A DNA stretch of 64,000 bases from Pseudomonas thivervalensis (GTDB taxonomy: Bacteria; Pseudomonadota; Gammaproteobacteria; Pseudomonadales; Pseudomonadaceae): positions 1 to 64,000 of the forward strand of contig NZ_LHVE01000009.1 in the NCBI RefSeq assembly GCF_001269655.1, given 5' to 3'. The notes beneath the pieces are model-generated. The model was not told the DNA's origin. It saw only the letters and a program-made list of their open reading frames with translations, and did not search any database. Below, piece after piece: positions 1 to 9,122 of this stretch. Every line of letters starts with the position of its first letter. Positions within the stretch are counted from its first letter, which is position 1. The position numbers and the translations under genes are program-made.

Positions 1-71
1 CAGTCCACCGCTACAGCTGATCTAATCCCACAAATAGGATTTCGGTTCGCGCACACCTTCCAAGCGTTTCT

Positions 72-95
72 CCGCCTGTCAGATCGGACAGGCGG
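72..95. terminator. Hairpin, possible terminator of an upstream gene
   Basis: A perfect 9-bp inverted repeat (CCGCCTGTC / GACAGGCGG) with a 6-nt loop lies in the otherwise gene-free first 240 bases. No T-run follows on either strand, so it is only a possible terminator for a gene left of the window. Nothing else is recognisable in positions 1-190. Confidence 0.35.
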
Positions 96-194
96 TACTT
101 CGCCATGAGCTACGTTTAATCAGGGATAGGAGCTGATCGCACTGTTAGCACGTGGGAGGTGGGGTACCAGGTCAAAGAATTTTATTGCTAGCAA

Positions 195-211
195 ACCTAC
201 TAATAGGTAGG
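195..211. promoter_or_regulatory. Putative operator upstream of the OsmC-like gene
   Basis: The sequence ACCTACTAATAGGTAGG holds the inverted repeat CCTAC-N6-GTAGG, about 57 bases before the osmC-like start. A related element (CCATC-N6-GTAGG, same spacing) lies upstream of the AhpD-like gene at 2858-2881. The shared design suggests one repressor controlling both; no candidate regulator lies in this part of the window. Confidence 0.5.
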
Positions 212-267
212 ATTGCTGTACGTAACATTTATCCAGCCAAAAAATGCGTTCAATAGAGGGTTTTTTA

Positions 268-822
268 ATGACAACTAATCTGAATGGTATTGATGTCGTA
301 GCTCTGCAGCAGTTTGCTCAAGGTGTTGCGGAGGATGCGAATAAGCGTCACGCGAGCTTCAACGTCAATACCCAGTGGAAAGGCCAGACGCGCTCTGTGG
401 CGAAAGTCAGCCGTTACAGCTTAGCCGGTGAAACCTATTCGCGTGATTTCGAAATCGTCGCCGATGAGCCAATTGAACTGTTAGGTCAGGACTCGGCGCC
501 AAATCCTCAAGAGCTGCTGATGGCCGCGCTGAACGCCTGTATGGCGGTAGGTTACGCAGCTAACGCAGCCATGATGGGCATTAAAATCCACAGTCTGGAA
601 ATTGAGACCGACGGCACTCTTGATTTGCGTGGTTTTCTGGGCATCGACGAGAGCGTAAACCCAGGGTACGACCAAGTGCGGGTCGTAATCCGTCTTCACA
701 CCGATGCGCCTCGTGAGCGTGTAGAAGAACTGCACGAAAATGTAATTAAAACATCAGTTAATTACGCGAATTTCTCCAAAACCATCCGCATGGTGCCAAC
801 CCTCGAGGTTCGTGAGGACTGA
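268..822 (+). CDS. OsmC/Ohr-family peroxide-detoxification-type protein
   Basis: About 184 residues. The middle part carries the OsmC-fold pattern GQDSAPNPQELLMAALNAC, including the family's first redox cysteine in LNACMAVGY. The second Cys usual in Ohr/OsmC does not appear at the expected place; the later half reads VNYANFSKTI where many members have a Cys. This fits the OsmC-related branch with a single conserved Cys. An ATG at 244 is in frame, but AGAGGG lies 7 nt before the ATG at 268, which is preferred. It is the first gene of a redox group (FrnE-like, thioredoxin). The family reduces organic or fatty-acid peroxides; the true substrate here is unknown. Confidence 0.8.
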   Translation: MTTNLNGIDVVALQQFAQGVAEDANKRHASFNVNTQWKGQTRSVAKVSRYSLAGETYSRDFEIVADEPIELLGQDSAPNPQELLMAALNACMAVGYAANAAMMGIKIHSLEIETDGTLDLRGFLGIDESVNPGYDQVRVVIRLHTDAPRERVEELHENVIKTSVNYANFSKTIRMVPTLEVRED

Positions 823-858
823 TAATCATCAGATCTTACATCTTTACAACCTTGAGAG

Positions 859-883
859 CGCCAGTAGGTAAGGCCTACTGGCG
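859..883. terminator. Hairpin after the OsmC-like gene
   Basis: A perfect 10-bp inverted repeat (CGCCAGTAGG / CCTACTGGCG) with a 5-nt loop lies 36 bases after the osmC-like stop codon. The following sequence is T-rich but interrupted. A weak intrinsic terminator or processing hairpin is likely. Confidence 0.5.
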
Positions 884-995
884 TTGCTACCTTTGCTATT
901 GTAATTGAGCTCGTTGCTTTTTGTTTTTAAACGGTTTTTTAACTTTGCTCATTGGGGTAGCAGCGTTTTTTATTTATTTCAGTATAGAGGGGTGT

Positions 996-1691
996 ATGAG
1001 CACTATTTCGAAAAAGTTTGTAGTAGATGTTTGGTCTGATTTCGTCTGTCCTTGGTGTTGGGTCGCCAAGCGTCGTTTTGAGAATGCGCTTGAGGACTTT
1101 CCGTACAAAGACGATGTTCAGGTAAACGTGAGAGCGTATCGTCTTGCCCCTAACCATGCTGCTGAGCCTATGGTGAGAGCCCTTAAAGTCAAATTAGGTA
1201 GTTCAATCGCTGCTTTGAATATGATGAGTACGGTAAAGCAATATGGCCAATCTTCAGGGCTTGATTACCGTTTCGAAACCATGATGTTTGGTGACACCGC
1301 GGATGCGCATGTCCTCGTCAAAGCGATTGACGATGAAGTATTGAAGACGCACTTGATGGAGGCGCTCTATGAGCAAAGTACTACCCAGGGTAAGTCACTA
1401 TTTGACCGAGGTAGTTTAGAGTCGATTGCAAAATCTGTAGGTGTTTCTGATGAGTTGATTCGACTCGCGTGGTCATCTAATGAATTGTTTCACCGGATGC
1501 AGGAAGACGAGCGTGCTATGGGCCAATTTCACTCGGGCGTCCCGTTTTTTGTTTTCAATAGTTCATTTTCTATTTCAGGGGCTCAGCCTCAAGAGATATT
1601 TTCCCAAGCACTCAATCAAATGTATTTCGAACCAAATGACGGACATGAGTCGTCCAGCAGTCAAGTTTGCGGGCTTGATGGATGTAATTAG
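996..1691 (+). CDS. FrnE-like DsbA-family oxidoreductase
   Basis: About 231 residues from the ATG at 996, which has AGAGGGG just upstream; an in-frame earlier start at 921 has none. The N-terminus reads VDVWSDFVCPWCWVAKRRFE, the CPWC active site of the FrnE/2-hydroxychromene isomerase-like branch of the thioredoxin fold. The insert is helical, followed by a cis-Pro-type segment SGVPFFVFN near residue 175 and SISGAQPQE, both typical of FrnE. There is no signal peptide, so it acts in the cytoplasm as a thiol-disulfide or polyketide-type oxidoreductase. The C-terminal tail ends in a second Cys pair (CGLDGC), probably an extra redox or metal site. It lies between osmC-like and thioredoxin genes. 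Confidence 0.85.
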   Translation: MSTISKKFVVDVWSDFVCPWCWVAKRRFENALEDFPYKDDVQVNVRAYRLAPNHAAEPMVRALKVKLGSSIAALNMMSTVKQYGQSSGLDYRFETMMFGDTADAHVLVKAIDDEVLKTHLMEALYEQSTTQGKSLFDRGSLESIAKSVGVSDELIRLAWSSNELFHRMQEDERAMGQFHSGVPFFVFNSSFSISGAQPQEIFSQALNQMYFEPNDGHESSSSQVCGLDGCN

Positions 1692-1762
1692 TACCAGAGA
1701 TGCTTCGGCACTGTTGGTGCCGCAATTCCTGGGTTTGGAATGATGTTGTGGGTGAAGTGCAG

Positions 1763-2092
1763 ATGAGCCGTATTGTAGACGTGAAAGCCGGAGAGTTCGC
1801 CCGATTCGTTGCAAAAGGTAGCTGCGCTGTGCTGTTTTCGGCGTCCTGGTGCAAGCCCTGTCAAGAAATGAAACCGGTTTTTAATGAACTGGCAGAAAAG
1901 CTGCAGTCGTGCGCCGCATTCGGGAAGATTGATGTGGCTGTTTCGCCCACGATCTCCCAGATGTATGGTATCCGGTCGGTTCCATCCTTGGCGATTTTCC
2001 ACGAAGGGCGATTACGTTTGGTTTTGGCCGGCTCTCGATCGGCTGCCGCGTTGAAGAAAGCAATCTTAGCTGACTTAAAGGATGTTCTGTAG
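1763..2092 (+). CDS. Thioredoxin
   Basis: About 109 residues, the usual length of a thioredoxin. The active site WCKPC sits at about residues 28-32 in VLFSASWCKPCQEMKPVF, and the cis-Pro segment reads GIRSVPSLAIFHEG. The active site differs from the standard WCGPC by a Lys in place of Gly, which should change the redox potential. The ATG at 1763 has GGTGA 7 nt upstream and gives the expected N-terminus; an in-frame start at 1700 would overlap nothing useful. The gene follows the FrnE-like protein by about 70 bases and is probably its electron donor. Confidence 0.85.
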   Translation: MSRIVDVKAGEFARFVAKGSCAVLFSASWCKPCQEMKPVFNELAEKLQSCAAFGKIDVAVSPTISQMYGIRSVPSLAIFHEGRLRLVLAGSRSAAALKKAILADLKDVL

Positions 2093-2462
2093 GTCGGTCT
2101 AAAATTGCAATGCGCTCTCAAATTGACTGTCCGAATGAGTGTAGGAAGCGCGTCAGGATGTTGCTGGGCTAAGTGTCCGACTGGCGTATAGGCAAGCTAA
2201 GCTCCGCTTTACGACCGGCCAGGCCATGTTTAGCCCAGCGTAGCCTTTGCTTGAACACAGTTACGCTTCAGCCGGAGTATCAGCGATAACGAAGTTCGGA
2301 TAATGTAAAGACTTTGATTTCATCGGCAGGCCATCAGCACAACGACGTGGTTGGCTAATGGCATGCAGAACAGCTTATAGGGCTTTAGCGACTTCTCAGA
2401 TTTAATTGGCGACGGGGGTAGCTAAGCCTCTACTATTATTGATCCTTCCGCACTGCTGGGTA
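2093..2462. other. Gene-free interval
   Basis: About 370 bases between the thioredoxin stop and the convergent AhpD-like gene. I see no open frame with protein-like character, no tRNA-like fold and no strong hairpin with a T-run. It probably holds only 3' ends of the two transcripts. Confidence 0.5.
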
Positions 2463-2795
2463 TCAAGATTTATCGAATGCATCCAAAACGTGAGTGCTGT
2501 AAACCAATGCAGCGCCAGCGTTCATATTAATCGCAACGCCCAAAGCTTCTGAGACCTCTTCAGTCGTTACGCCGAGCTTTTTGGCCTCAGCTGCGTGGAA
2601 AGCGATGCAGCCGTCGCAACGGGTGGTGACGGCAACTGCGAGTGAGATCAGTTCACGAGTCTTAGCGTCGAGGTGGTTTGTTCTTTCGCCGGCGCTCCCT
2701 AAAGAAGCCATACCTTTCATGGTCTCTGGGGATAGGCCATTCAGTTGCACTAGGCGGGCGCTGACGTCTTTTCGAGTTTGCTTCCAATCTTGCAT
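2463..2795 (-). CDS. Carboxymuconolactone decarboxylase/AhpD-family protein
   Basis: About 110 residues. The AhpD core motif is present as CDGCIAFHAAEAKKLG (CxxC plus His) around residues 58-73. Single-domain CMD-family proteins with CxxCxxH motifs act as alkylhydroperoxidase-like reductases rather than true decarboxylases. The ATG at 2795 has GTGGA upstream; an in-frame ATG 12 bases earlier is possible. The gene is separate from the osmC-frnE-thioredoxin group and convergent with it, but its promoter carries a similar operator, so it is probably part of the same response to peroxides or electrophiles. Confidence 0.85.
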   Translation of the reverse strand: MQDWKQTRKDVSARLVQLNGLSPETMKGMASLGSAGERTNHLDAKTRELISLAVAVTTRCDGCIAFHAAEAKKLGVTTEEVSEALGVAINMNAGAALVYSTHVLDAFDKS

Positions 2796-2857
2796 GGGAT
2801 ATTCCACTTTGGGCGCGGTGCCCTGTAGGTGTAGGGGAGGTGTGAAACTGATCGAAA

Positions 2858-2881
2858 CATACCATCCAGTTGGTAGGTATG
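2858..2881. promoter_or_regulatory. Putative operator upstream of the AhpD-like gene
   Basis: CATACC-N12-GGTATG forms an outer inverted repeat, with CCATC-N6-GTAGG inside it. The inner element matches the spacing and right half of the element at 195-211. It lies about 63 bases before the AhpD-like start codon, within a typical promoter distance. The rest of the interval to 3145 shows nothing recognisable. Confidence 0.5.
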
Positions 2882-3145
2882 CAAGTGTGTCCTACAAATG
2901 GCTTGATCATGCGGTCGACGTAGAAGGGGTGAGCTGGTGTGGTGAGAGGGCATTGGCGTTAATGCCTTACTTGTAGTGATGAGCTCTCCCGGCTCAGAAT
3001 CAGGAGATACTTGAGCGGAGTTCGCGTGATCAGGGAATGCTGCTGGTATCAGAATTTTGAGCGCATAAGGAGCCTTAGGGATGTAATGCTGTTGTCAAGC
3101 TAATTTTCCCGCGCACTTACATAAGGCTATTACTGGGAAGCAATA

Positions 3146-3192
3146 AAAAGCTCCACAGCCAAAACGAGAATCTATCGTCATAGCTGTGGAGC
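3146..3192 (-). terminator. Rho-independent terminator of hutUH
   Basis: Perfect 10-bp inverted repeat (GCTCCACAGC / GCTGTGGAGC). Read on the minus strand it is followed by TTTTTATTG. It lies about 77 bases after the hutH stop codon. An A-run on the other flank means it could also work in the opposite direction. Confidence 0.75.
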
Positions 3193-3268
3193 AAAAAACT
3201 GCCTGGACATTTAACGTATACGGGATATCAGCCAGAATAACTCACGTGTTCATGGTGGATATCATCTA

Positions 3269-4801
3269 TCAGATGCTGGGCAACAACTTATTCAATACCA
3301 AGTCGTTCAGGCAGCCGGAAGCCAATAACTCACTGGCCGCATTGATATCCGGCGCGAAGAAGCGATCCTTCTCGTAATAGGCCACTTTGCTTCGCAGACT
3401 GTTCCGGGCCAGTTCCAGCTTGGGCGACGTCTTCAAGCCGTCACGCAAGTCCAGGCCCTGACAGGCCGCTAGCCACTCCACAGCCAGGATTCCACGGGTG
3501 TTTTCAGCCATTTCCCACAATCGCTTGCCAGCCGCAGGTGCCATCGATACGTGATCTTCCTGGTTCGCGGACGTGGGCAGGCTGTCTACGGAATGGGGGT
3601 GAGCCAGCGCCTTGTTTTCACTGGCCAGCGCTGCTGCTGTTACTTGAGAAATCATGAAACCCGAGTTCACGCCGCCATTGGCTACCAAGAACGGCGGCAG
3701 TTGTGACATGTGTTTATCCATCATCAACGAAATGCGGCGCTCGCTCAGGGAGCCGATTTCAGCAATGGCCAATGCCATATTGTCTGCGGCCATGGCCACT
3801 GGCTCGGCATGGAAGTTGCCGCCAGAGATCACGTCACCTTCAACGGCAAACACCAGCGGGTTATCGGATACGGCATTGGCTTCGACGACTAATACTTCCG
3901 CGGCCTGACGGAGCTGGGTCAGGCATGCGCCCATGACTTGAGGTTGGCAGCGTAGAGAGTAGGGGTCTTGGACCTTGCCGCAGTCCTTGTGCGAATCGGC
4001 GACCTCACTGCTTTGGCCCAGCAGGTCGCGATAGGCAGTAGCAGTATCAATCTGAGCCCTCTGGCCGCGTGCGGCATGGATGCGTGCGTCAAACGGCGAG
4101 CGGGAGCCCAAGACAGCTTCGACCGTCAAAGCACCAATGGCCAAGGCGCCCGCAAACAGGTCTTCGCCCTCGAACAAACCGCGCAGAGCATAAGCAGTGG
4201 AGACCTGGGTACCGTTGAGCAACGCCAAGCCCTCTTTGGCAGCCAGCGTCAACGGCGCCAAACCGGCCACCTTCAGGGCTTCGGTGGCTTCCAGCCATTC
4301 GCCCTTATAACGGGCTTTGCCTTCTCCCAGCAGCACGAGGGACATGTGCGCCAAAGGTGCCAAGTCACCAGATGCGCCGACCGAACCTTTTAACGGAATA
4401 TGCGGATACACCTCGGCGTTGATCAATGCTATCAGAGCATCGATCACCACGCGGCGTATGCCGGAAAAACCACGGCTGAGGCTATTGACCTTGAGCAGCA
4501 TGATCAACCGCACCAGCGCATCGCTGATCGGCTCACCCACACCAGCGGCGTGGGACAGTACTAGCGAACGTTGCAGATTTTCCAGATCTTCACTGGCGAT
4601 ACGGGTCGAGGCCAGCAGGCCGAAACCGGTATTGATACCGTAGGCGGTGCGATTCTCGGCGAGGATCTGCTCCACGCAAGCGACACTGGCTTCAATTTGC
4701 GCAGAGGCACTGTGGTCGAGGGTGATTTTTACCGGGTGCTGGTAAACGGCACGCAGTTGAGCAAGGCTCAATTGGCCTGGGATAACGTTAAGTGTTTTCA
4801 T
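3269..4801 (-). CDS. hutH: Histidine ammonia-lyase
   Basis: 510 residues, the usual HutH length. It removes ammonia from L-histidine to give trans-urocanate, the first step of the Hut pathway, in the cytoplasm. The MIO prosthetic-group triad Ala-Ser-Gly is visible in [14 protein letters not shown] near residue 142. Other family signatures are YGINTGFG near residue 54 and [16 protein letters not shown] near residue 400. It overlaps hutU by 4 nt (ATGA), so the two are translationally coupled. No own promoter is seen; transcription should come from the HutC-controlled promoter before hutU. A terminator follows it. Confidence 0.96.
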   Translation of the reverse strand: MKTLNVIPGQLSLAQLRAVYQHPVKITLDHSASAQIEASVACVEQILAENRTAYGINTGFGLLASTRIASEDLENLQRSLVLSHAAGVGEPISDALVRLIMLLKVNSLSRGFSGIRRVVIDALIALINAEVYPHIPLKGSVGASGDLAPLAHMSLVLLGEGKARYKGEWLEATEALKVAGLAPLTLAAKEGLALLNGTQVSTAYALRGLFEGEDLFAGALAIGALTVEAVLGSRSPFDARIHAARGQRAQIDTATAYRDLLGQSSEVADSHKDCGKVQDPYSLRCQPQVMGACLTQLRQAAEVLVVEANAVSDNPLVFAVEGDVISGGNFHAEPVAMAADNMALAIAEIGSLSERRISLMMDKHMSQLPPFLVANGGVNSGFMISQVTAAALASENKALAHPHSVDSLPTSANQEDHVSMAPAAGKRLWEMAENTRGILAVEWLAACQGLDLRDGLKTSPKLELARNSLRSKVAYYEKDRFFAPDINAASELLASGCLNDLVLNKLLPSI

Positions 4802-6489
4802 GCTTTGGCTCCTTTAACAAGAGTGATCATTGGCAGGTTCAAGCCTTGCTCATTCGCGCAATCAATGGCGATCTGGTAACCGGCATCGGCATGGCGCATC
4901 ACGCCAGTGCCCGGGTCGTTGTGCAGCACGCGGGCAATCCGCTCGGCCGCTTCGTCGGTGCCGTCGCAGACGATCACCATGCCCGAATGCTGGGAGAAGC
5001 CCATGCCGACGCCGCCACCGTGGTGCAGTGACACCCAGGTCGCACCACTGGCGGTGTTGAGCAGGGCATTGAGCAGTGGCCAGTCGGAAACGGCGTCGGA
5101 ACCGTCCTGCATGGATTCGGTTTCACGGTTCGGGCTGGCCACGGAGCCAGAATCGAGGTGGTCGCGGCCGATGACGATCGGCGCCGACAACTCACCGCTG
5201 CGTACCATCTCGTTGAACGCCAGGCCCAACTTGGCGCGCTGGCCCAGGCCAACCCAGCAGATCCGTGCGGGCAAGCCCTGGAAGCTGATGCGCTCGCGAG
5301 CCATGTCCAACCAGTTATGCAGGTGAGCGTCGTCGGGGATCAGTTCCTTGACCTTGGCGTCGGTCTTGTAGATATCCTGCGGGTCACCGGATAGCGCCGC
5401 CCAGCGGAACGGGCCGATGCCGCGGCAAAACAGCGGACGGATGTAGGCCGGGACGAAACCCGGGAAGTCGAAGGCATTCTCGACGCCTTCTTCCTGGGCC
5501 ATCTGGCGGATGTTGTTGCCGTAGTCGAAGGTCGGCACCCCCATTTTCTGGAAGGCCAACATGGCTTTGACGTGGACGGCCATCGATTGCTTGGCGGCCT
5601 TCACCACGGCGGCGGGCTCGGTCTTGGCGCGGGCACGGTATTCGTCCCAGGTCCAGCCGGCCGGCAGGTAGCCGTTGAGGGGATCGTGGGCGCTGGTCTG
5701 GTCGGTGACCATGTCCGGACGCACACCACGACGGACCATTTCCGGCAGGATTTCCGCCGCGTTCCCACACAGCGCGATGGAAATCGCCTTGCCTTCAGCG
5801 GTGTATTTCTCGATGCGCGCCAGGGCGTCGTCGAGGTCTTTGGCCTGCTCGTCGACGTAGCGGGTTTTCAGGCGGAAATCGATGCTCACCTGCTGGCATT
5901 CGATGTTCAGCGAGCACGCACCGGCCAAGGTCGCGGCCAACGGTTGTGCGCCGCCCATGCCGCCCAGGCCGGCGGTCAGGACCCAACGGCCCTTGAGGTT
6001 GGAATCGTAATGCTGGCGACCAGCCTCGACGAAGGTTTCATACGTGCCCTGGACGATGCCCTGGCTGCCGATGTAGATCCAGCTGCCGGCGGTCATCTGG
6101 CCGTACATGGCCAGGCCCTTGGCGTCGAGTTCGTTGAAGTGTTCCCAACTGGCCCAGTGCGGCACCAGGTTGGAGTTGGCGATCAGGACGCGCGGGGCGT
6201 TGCTGTGGGTCTTGAACACGCCCACCGGCTTGCCGGATTGCACCAGCAGGGTTTCGTCGTCGTTCAGGTTGGTGAGGCTTTCGACGATCTTGTCGTAGCA
6301 CTCCCAGTTGCGCGCCGCGCGGCCGATGCCACCGTAGACCACCAACTCCTTGGGGTTCTCGGCCACTTCCGGATCGAGGTTGTTCATCAACATCCGCAGC
6401 GGCGCTTCGGTCAGCCAGCTCTTGGCGGTCAGCGTGTTACCGCGAGGGGCGCGGATTTCGATATTGCGGAAATGGAGTGGTTTGCTCAC
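4798..6489 (-). CDS. hutU: Urocanate hydratase
   Basis: 563 residues from a GTG at 6489, preceded by GAGAGGA; this matches the usual HutU length and N-terminus ([16 protein letters not shown]). An in-frame ATG at 6570 would lie inside the HutC operator, so it is rejected. The enzyme adds water to urocanate to give imidazolonepropionate using bound NAD. The NAD-binding glycine run reads [16 protein letters not shown], and the catalytic Cys lies in [10 protein letters not shown]. Genes for the next steps (hutI, hutF/hutG) are not in the window, so this locus depends on another hut locus or releases imidazolonepropionate. Confidence 0.96.
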   Translation of the reverse strand: MSKPLHFRNIEIRAPRGNTLTAKSWLTEAPLRMLMNNLDPEVAENPKELVVYGGIGRAARNWECYDKIVESLTNLNDDETLLVQSGKPVGVFKTHSNAPRVLIANSNLVPHWASWEHFNELDAKGLAMYGQMTAGSWIYIGSQGIVQGTYETFVEAGRQHYDSNLKGRWVLTAGLGGMGGAQPLAATLAGACSLNIECQQVSIDFRLKTRYVDEQAKDLDDALARIEKYTAEGKAISIALCGNAAEILPEMVRRGVRPDMVTDQTSAHDPLNGYLPAGWTWDEYRARAKTEPAAVVKAAKQSMAVHVKAMLAFQKMGVPTFDYGNNIRQMAQEEGVENAFDFPGFVPAYIRPLFCRGIGPFRWAALSGDPQDIYKTDAKVKELIPDDAHLHNWLDMARERISFQGLPARICWVGLGQRAKLGLAFNEMVRSGELSAPIVIGRDHLDSGSVASPNRETESMQDGSDAVSDWPLLNALLNTASGATWVSLHHGGGVGMGFSQHSGMVIVCDGTDEAAERIARVLHNDPGTGVMRHADAGYQIAIDCANEQGLNLPMITLVKGAKA

Positions 6490-6557
6490 CGGTAATCCTC
6501 TCGAAATGACTTGCAGCTTATTGTTGGTTTTCGCTACATCTGGCGAGTAAATATAAT

Positions 6558-6571
6558 CATGTATATACAAG
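6558..6571. promoter_or_regulatory. HutC-type operator before hutU
   Basis: CATGTATATACAAG contains the palindrome TGTATATACA, the kind of site bound by HutC/GntR-family repressors. It lies about 70 bases before the hutU GTG. Three more copies occur in front of the importer, the aminotransferase operon and the rid/dao operon. The remainder of 6572-6800 shows no gene. Confidence 0.75.
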
Positions 6572-6801
6572 CTTAATCAAGCAGATTTTTGACCGCTATT
6601 GTTGTCGGCATGAATATCTTCACGTGATTAGTTTTTTCGTTCGAATGGCATTGATGCAGGTTTTGCCATCAAGCTTTGCGCACTGGGCGCGCTGTGACAG
6701 TTTCAGCCAGGGATCATGAGCTGAGCCATAGCAAGGCGCTGGGATTGCTCTCGCACGGGGCTCTTCTAGTCAACAGAACGGCGAACCATTTCGGCCTCAA
6801 T

Positions 6802-6828
6802 CGCGCCTGAGAACATTTTTCAGGCGCG
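6802..6828. terminator. Hairpin after the ABC importer operon
   Basis: Perfect 9-bp inverted repeat (CGCGCCTGA / TCAGGCGCG) with a 9-nt loop, 32 bases after the stop of the ATPase gene on the minus strand. No T-run follows. It probably ends the importer transcript before hutU. Confidence 0.5.
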
Positions 6829-6859
6829 GTAAGCGACCAGCCGGCTTAAGGCACTTCGG

Positions 6860-7624
6860 TTATTTCAGATTGCCGCTGAGAAATTGCTGCAAACGCTCGC
6901 TCTTGGGGTTCCCCAGCACTTCCTCAGGCGGTCCTTGCTCTTCTACGAGCCCTTGGTGCAAGAACAACACCTGGTTCGATACCTTACGAGCGAAGCTCAT
7001 TTCGTGCGTCACCATGATCATGGTTCGGCCTTCTTCGGCGAGGCCCTGAATGACCTTCAGCACTTCTCCTACTAGTTCAGGGTCCAGGGCAGACGTCGGT
7101 TCGTCGAACAGCATGATTTCCGGTTCCATGGCCAGCGCCCGGGCTATCGCGACGCGCTGCTGCTGGCCGCCCGAGAGAAAGGCCGGGTATTGATCGGCAA
7201 CTCGCGATGGTAAACCAACCTTGTCCAGGTAACGCCGAGCCAGCTCCTCTGCATCCTTCTTGCTGACCCCCAACACTCGGCGAGGGGCCATTGTGATGTT
7301 GTCGAGCACGGTCATGTGGCTCCACAGATTGAAATGCTGGAATACCATCGCCAGTCGCGTGCGCAGCCGCTGCAGTTCATCTGCGTTTGCAACGCGCATG
7401 CCGTGGTGGTCATGGATCATGCGTATCGGCTGATTGTCGAGACTCATGGCGCCGTTGCTAGGGATTTCCAGAAAGTTGATACAGCGCAAAAAGGTGCTTT
7501 TGCCCGACCCGCTGGCACCGATCAGGCTAATGACGTCGCCGGCCTTTGCGTTCAGTGAAACACCCTTGAGGACTTCGTGGTCGCCATAACTTTTATGCAG
7601 GTTTTCTACGGTCAGTTTGTACAT
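6860..7624 (-). CDS. Amino-acid ABC transporter ATPase (HisP/HutV type)
   Basis: 254 residues. Walker A reads GASGSGKSTFLRC, the ABC signature LSGGQQQRVAIARALA and Walker B IMLFDEPTSALDPE, all intact. The N-terminus YKLTVENLHKSYGDHEVLKG is typical of polar-amino-acid importers (HisP, GlnQ). ATG at 7624 is chosen over a TTG two codons upstream. It energises import through the two permeases encoded just upstream in the operon. The HutC-type operator before the operon and the neighbouring hut genes point to histidine or another imidazole compound as substrate. Confidence 0.92.
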   Translation of the reverse strand: MYKLTVENLHKSYGDHEVLKGVSLNAKAGDVISLIGASGSGKSTFLRCINFLEIPSNGAMSLDNQPIRMIHDHHGMRVANADELQRLRTRLAMVFQHFNLWSHMTVLDNITMAPRRVLGVSKKDAEELARRYLDKVGLPSRVADQYPAFLSGGQQQRVAIARALAMEPEIMLFDEPTSALDPELVGEVLKVIQGLAEEGRTMIMVTHEMSFARKVSNQVLFLHQGLVEEQGPPEEVLGNPKSERLQQFLSGNLK

Positions 7625-7640
7625 ATTCAAGCACCCTGAA

Positions 7641-8351
7641 TTAATGAGCTGGGCCGAGGAACGACAGCCAACGGCGCTCAGCCAGACGGAACAGACCGAC
7701 CAGAGAGAAAGTGATAGTGAGGTAAATCGCTGCGGCGATGCCGAACGATTGGAAGGTCAGAAATGTTGCTGAATTGGCATCTCTGGCAACCTTGAGGATG
7801 TCCGGTACCGTGGCGGTGAAAGCGACCGTGGTGGAATGCAGCATCAGTATCACTTCGTTGCTGTAGTTCGGCAGTGAGCGACGCAATGCAGACGGCATGA
7901 TGATATAGGTGTAAAGCTTCCATCCTCGAAGCCCAAAGGCCTTCGCTGCTTCGACTTCACCATGATTCATGTTGCGAATCGCCCCGGAGAAGATCTCCGT
8001 GGTGTAGGCGCAAGTGTTCAAGGCAAAGGCCAGAATGGTGCAGTTCAATGCATCGCGAAAGAATGCATCAAGCAGCGGTTGGGAGCGCACCGCAGCGAGG
8101 CTGTAGATGCCGGTGTAGCAGATCAGTAGCTGTATATACAGAGGTGTGCCACGGAACAAATAGGTATAGAACTGCACGGGCCAGCGCACGAAAAGGTTGC
8201 TTGATACCCTGGCAATCGACAGCGGGACCGCCATCAAGAAGCCGAAGAAGAGCGAGGCACTGAGCAGCCATAGTGTCATCGCCAAGCCCGTGATGTGATA
8301 ACCATCGTGGTACAGGAAGGGTTTCCAATATTCTTGCAATAGCTCGATCAT
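7641..8351 (-). CDS. Amino-acid ABC transporter permease (HisM type)
   Basis: 236 residues with about five membrane segments. The EAA loop that docks the ATPase reads EVEAAKAFGLRGWKLYTYIIMPSALR across residues 132-157. The N-terminal part (MTLWLLSASLFFGFLMAVPLS) fits the HisMQ subfamily. It overlaps the preceding permease gene by 4 nt, so the two subunits are made together and form the heterodimeric channel. Confidence 0.92.
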   Translation of the reverse strand: MIELLQEYWKPFLYHDGYHITGLAMTLWLLSASLFFGFLMAVPLSIARVSSNLFVRWPVQFYTYLFRGTPLYIQLLICYTGIYSLAAVRSQPLLDAFFRDALNCTILAFALNTCAYTTEIFSGAIRNMNHGEVEAAKAFGLRGWKLYTYIIMPSALRRSLPNYSNEVILMLHSTTVAFTATVPDILKVARDANSATFLTFQSFGIAAAIYLTITFSLVGLFRLAERRWLSFLGPAH

Positions 8352-9067
8352 CGCACGGCCTCCCGAGTTCCTGCGGCGTAAAAACTTTCCAGCTTGCGCA
8401 AGACATAGTTTGATGCGGTGGTGATAACCAAATAGATCAACGCTGCAAGGACCAAGAAGAAGAACAGTTGATAGGAACTCTTTCCTGCATCCTGGGCAAC
8501 CTTGACCAAGTCAGCCAGACCAATGATCGAGACCAGTGCAGTCGCTTTCAGGATCACCATCCAGTTGTTGCCAATGCCCGGTAATGCAAAGCGCATCATT
8601 TGCGGGAAAAGCACCAGGCGGAATCGTTGGGCGCGGGTCAGGCCATAGGCCGTGGCTGCTTCTAATTGCCCCTTTGGAACGGCGAGAATCGCTCCGCGGA
8701 AGGTTTCGGTGAAATACGCACCGTAGATGAAGCCCAGGGTGATGACCCCTGCGCTGAACGGATTGATTTCGATATATTCCCAGCCAAAGGCATCGGTCAG
8801 ATTCGTCAGCCACGTCTGAAGGCTATAGAAGATCAGCAGCATCAAGACCAGGTCGGGCACGCCGCGGATAAGCGTGGTGTAGGCTTGCGCAGGGATGCGT
8901 AGCAAGGCTGACTTCGAGAGTTTCGCGCTGGCACCGATCAATCCCAGGCCCACGCTCAGCAACAAGCACAGTGCGGACAATTTGACAGTCATCCAGGAGC
9001 CTTGCAGCAACAGCGGGCCGAAACCCTTTAGGCTGAAGCCTAGAGTCTGCAATAGGTTTTCTAGCAT
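8348..9067 (-). CDS. Amino-acid ABC transporter permease (HisQ type)
   Basis: About 239 residues from the ATG at 9067, which has GAAGGG 7 nt upstream; the earlier TTG at 9085 is less likely. The EAA loop reads QLEAATAYGLTRAQRFRLVLFPQ. The segment TLIRGVPDLVLMLLIFY is typical of HisQ/ArtQ. It follows the binding-protein gene after a hairpin that probably lowers downstream expression. Confidence 0.92.
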   Translation of the reverse strand: MLENLLQTLGFSLKGFGPLLLQGSWMTVKLSALCLLLSVGLGLIGASAKLSKSALLRIPAQAYTTLIRGVPDLVLMLLIFYSLQTWLTNLTDAFGWEYIEINPFSAGVITLGFIYGAYFTETFRGAILAVPKGQLEAATAYGLTRAQRFRLVLFPQMMRFALPGIGNNWMVILKATALVSIIGLADLVKVAQDAGKSSYQLFFFLVLAALIYLVITTASNYVLRKLESFYAAGTREAVR

Positions 9068-9095
9068 TGGACAGCCCTTCGTCAATCAAGAAAAA

Positions 9096-9115
9096 CGCCC
9101 ATCCGAAAATGGGCG
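9096..9115 (-). terminator. Intra-operon attenuating hairpin
   Basis: Inverted repeat CGCCCAT / ATGGGCG with a 6-nt loop, followed on the minus strand by TTTTTC. It lies between the binding-protein stop (9123) and the first permease start (9067). Such partial terminators are common in ABC operons and allow a large excess of binding protein. Confidence 0.65.
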
Positions 9116-9122
9116 CAGCGTG

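Noticed and set aside
859..883. Second operator for the redox regulator
   Set aside because: The half-sites are in the opposite order (GTAGG..CCTAC) with a long GC stem, which fits a terminator after osmC better than an operator.
5572..6495. 307-codon antisense frame in hutU
   Set aside because: Shadow of hutU, which is complete with NAD and Cys motifs.
6489..6570. Extended hutU N-terminus from an ATG at 6570
   Set aside because: The ATG lies within the HutC operator and the added 27 residues are absent from the family; the GTG at 6489 has the ribosome site.
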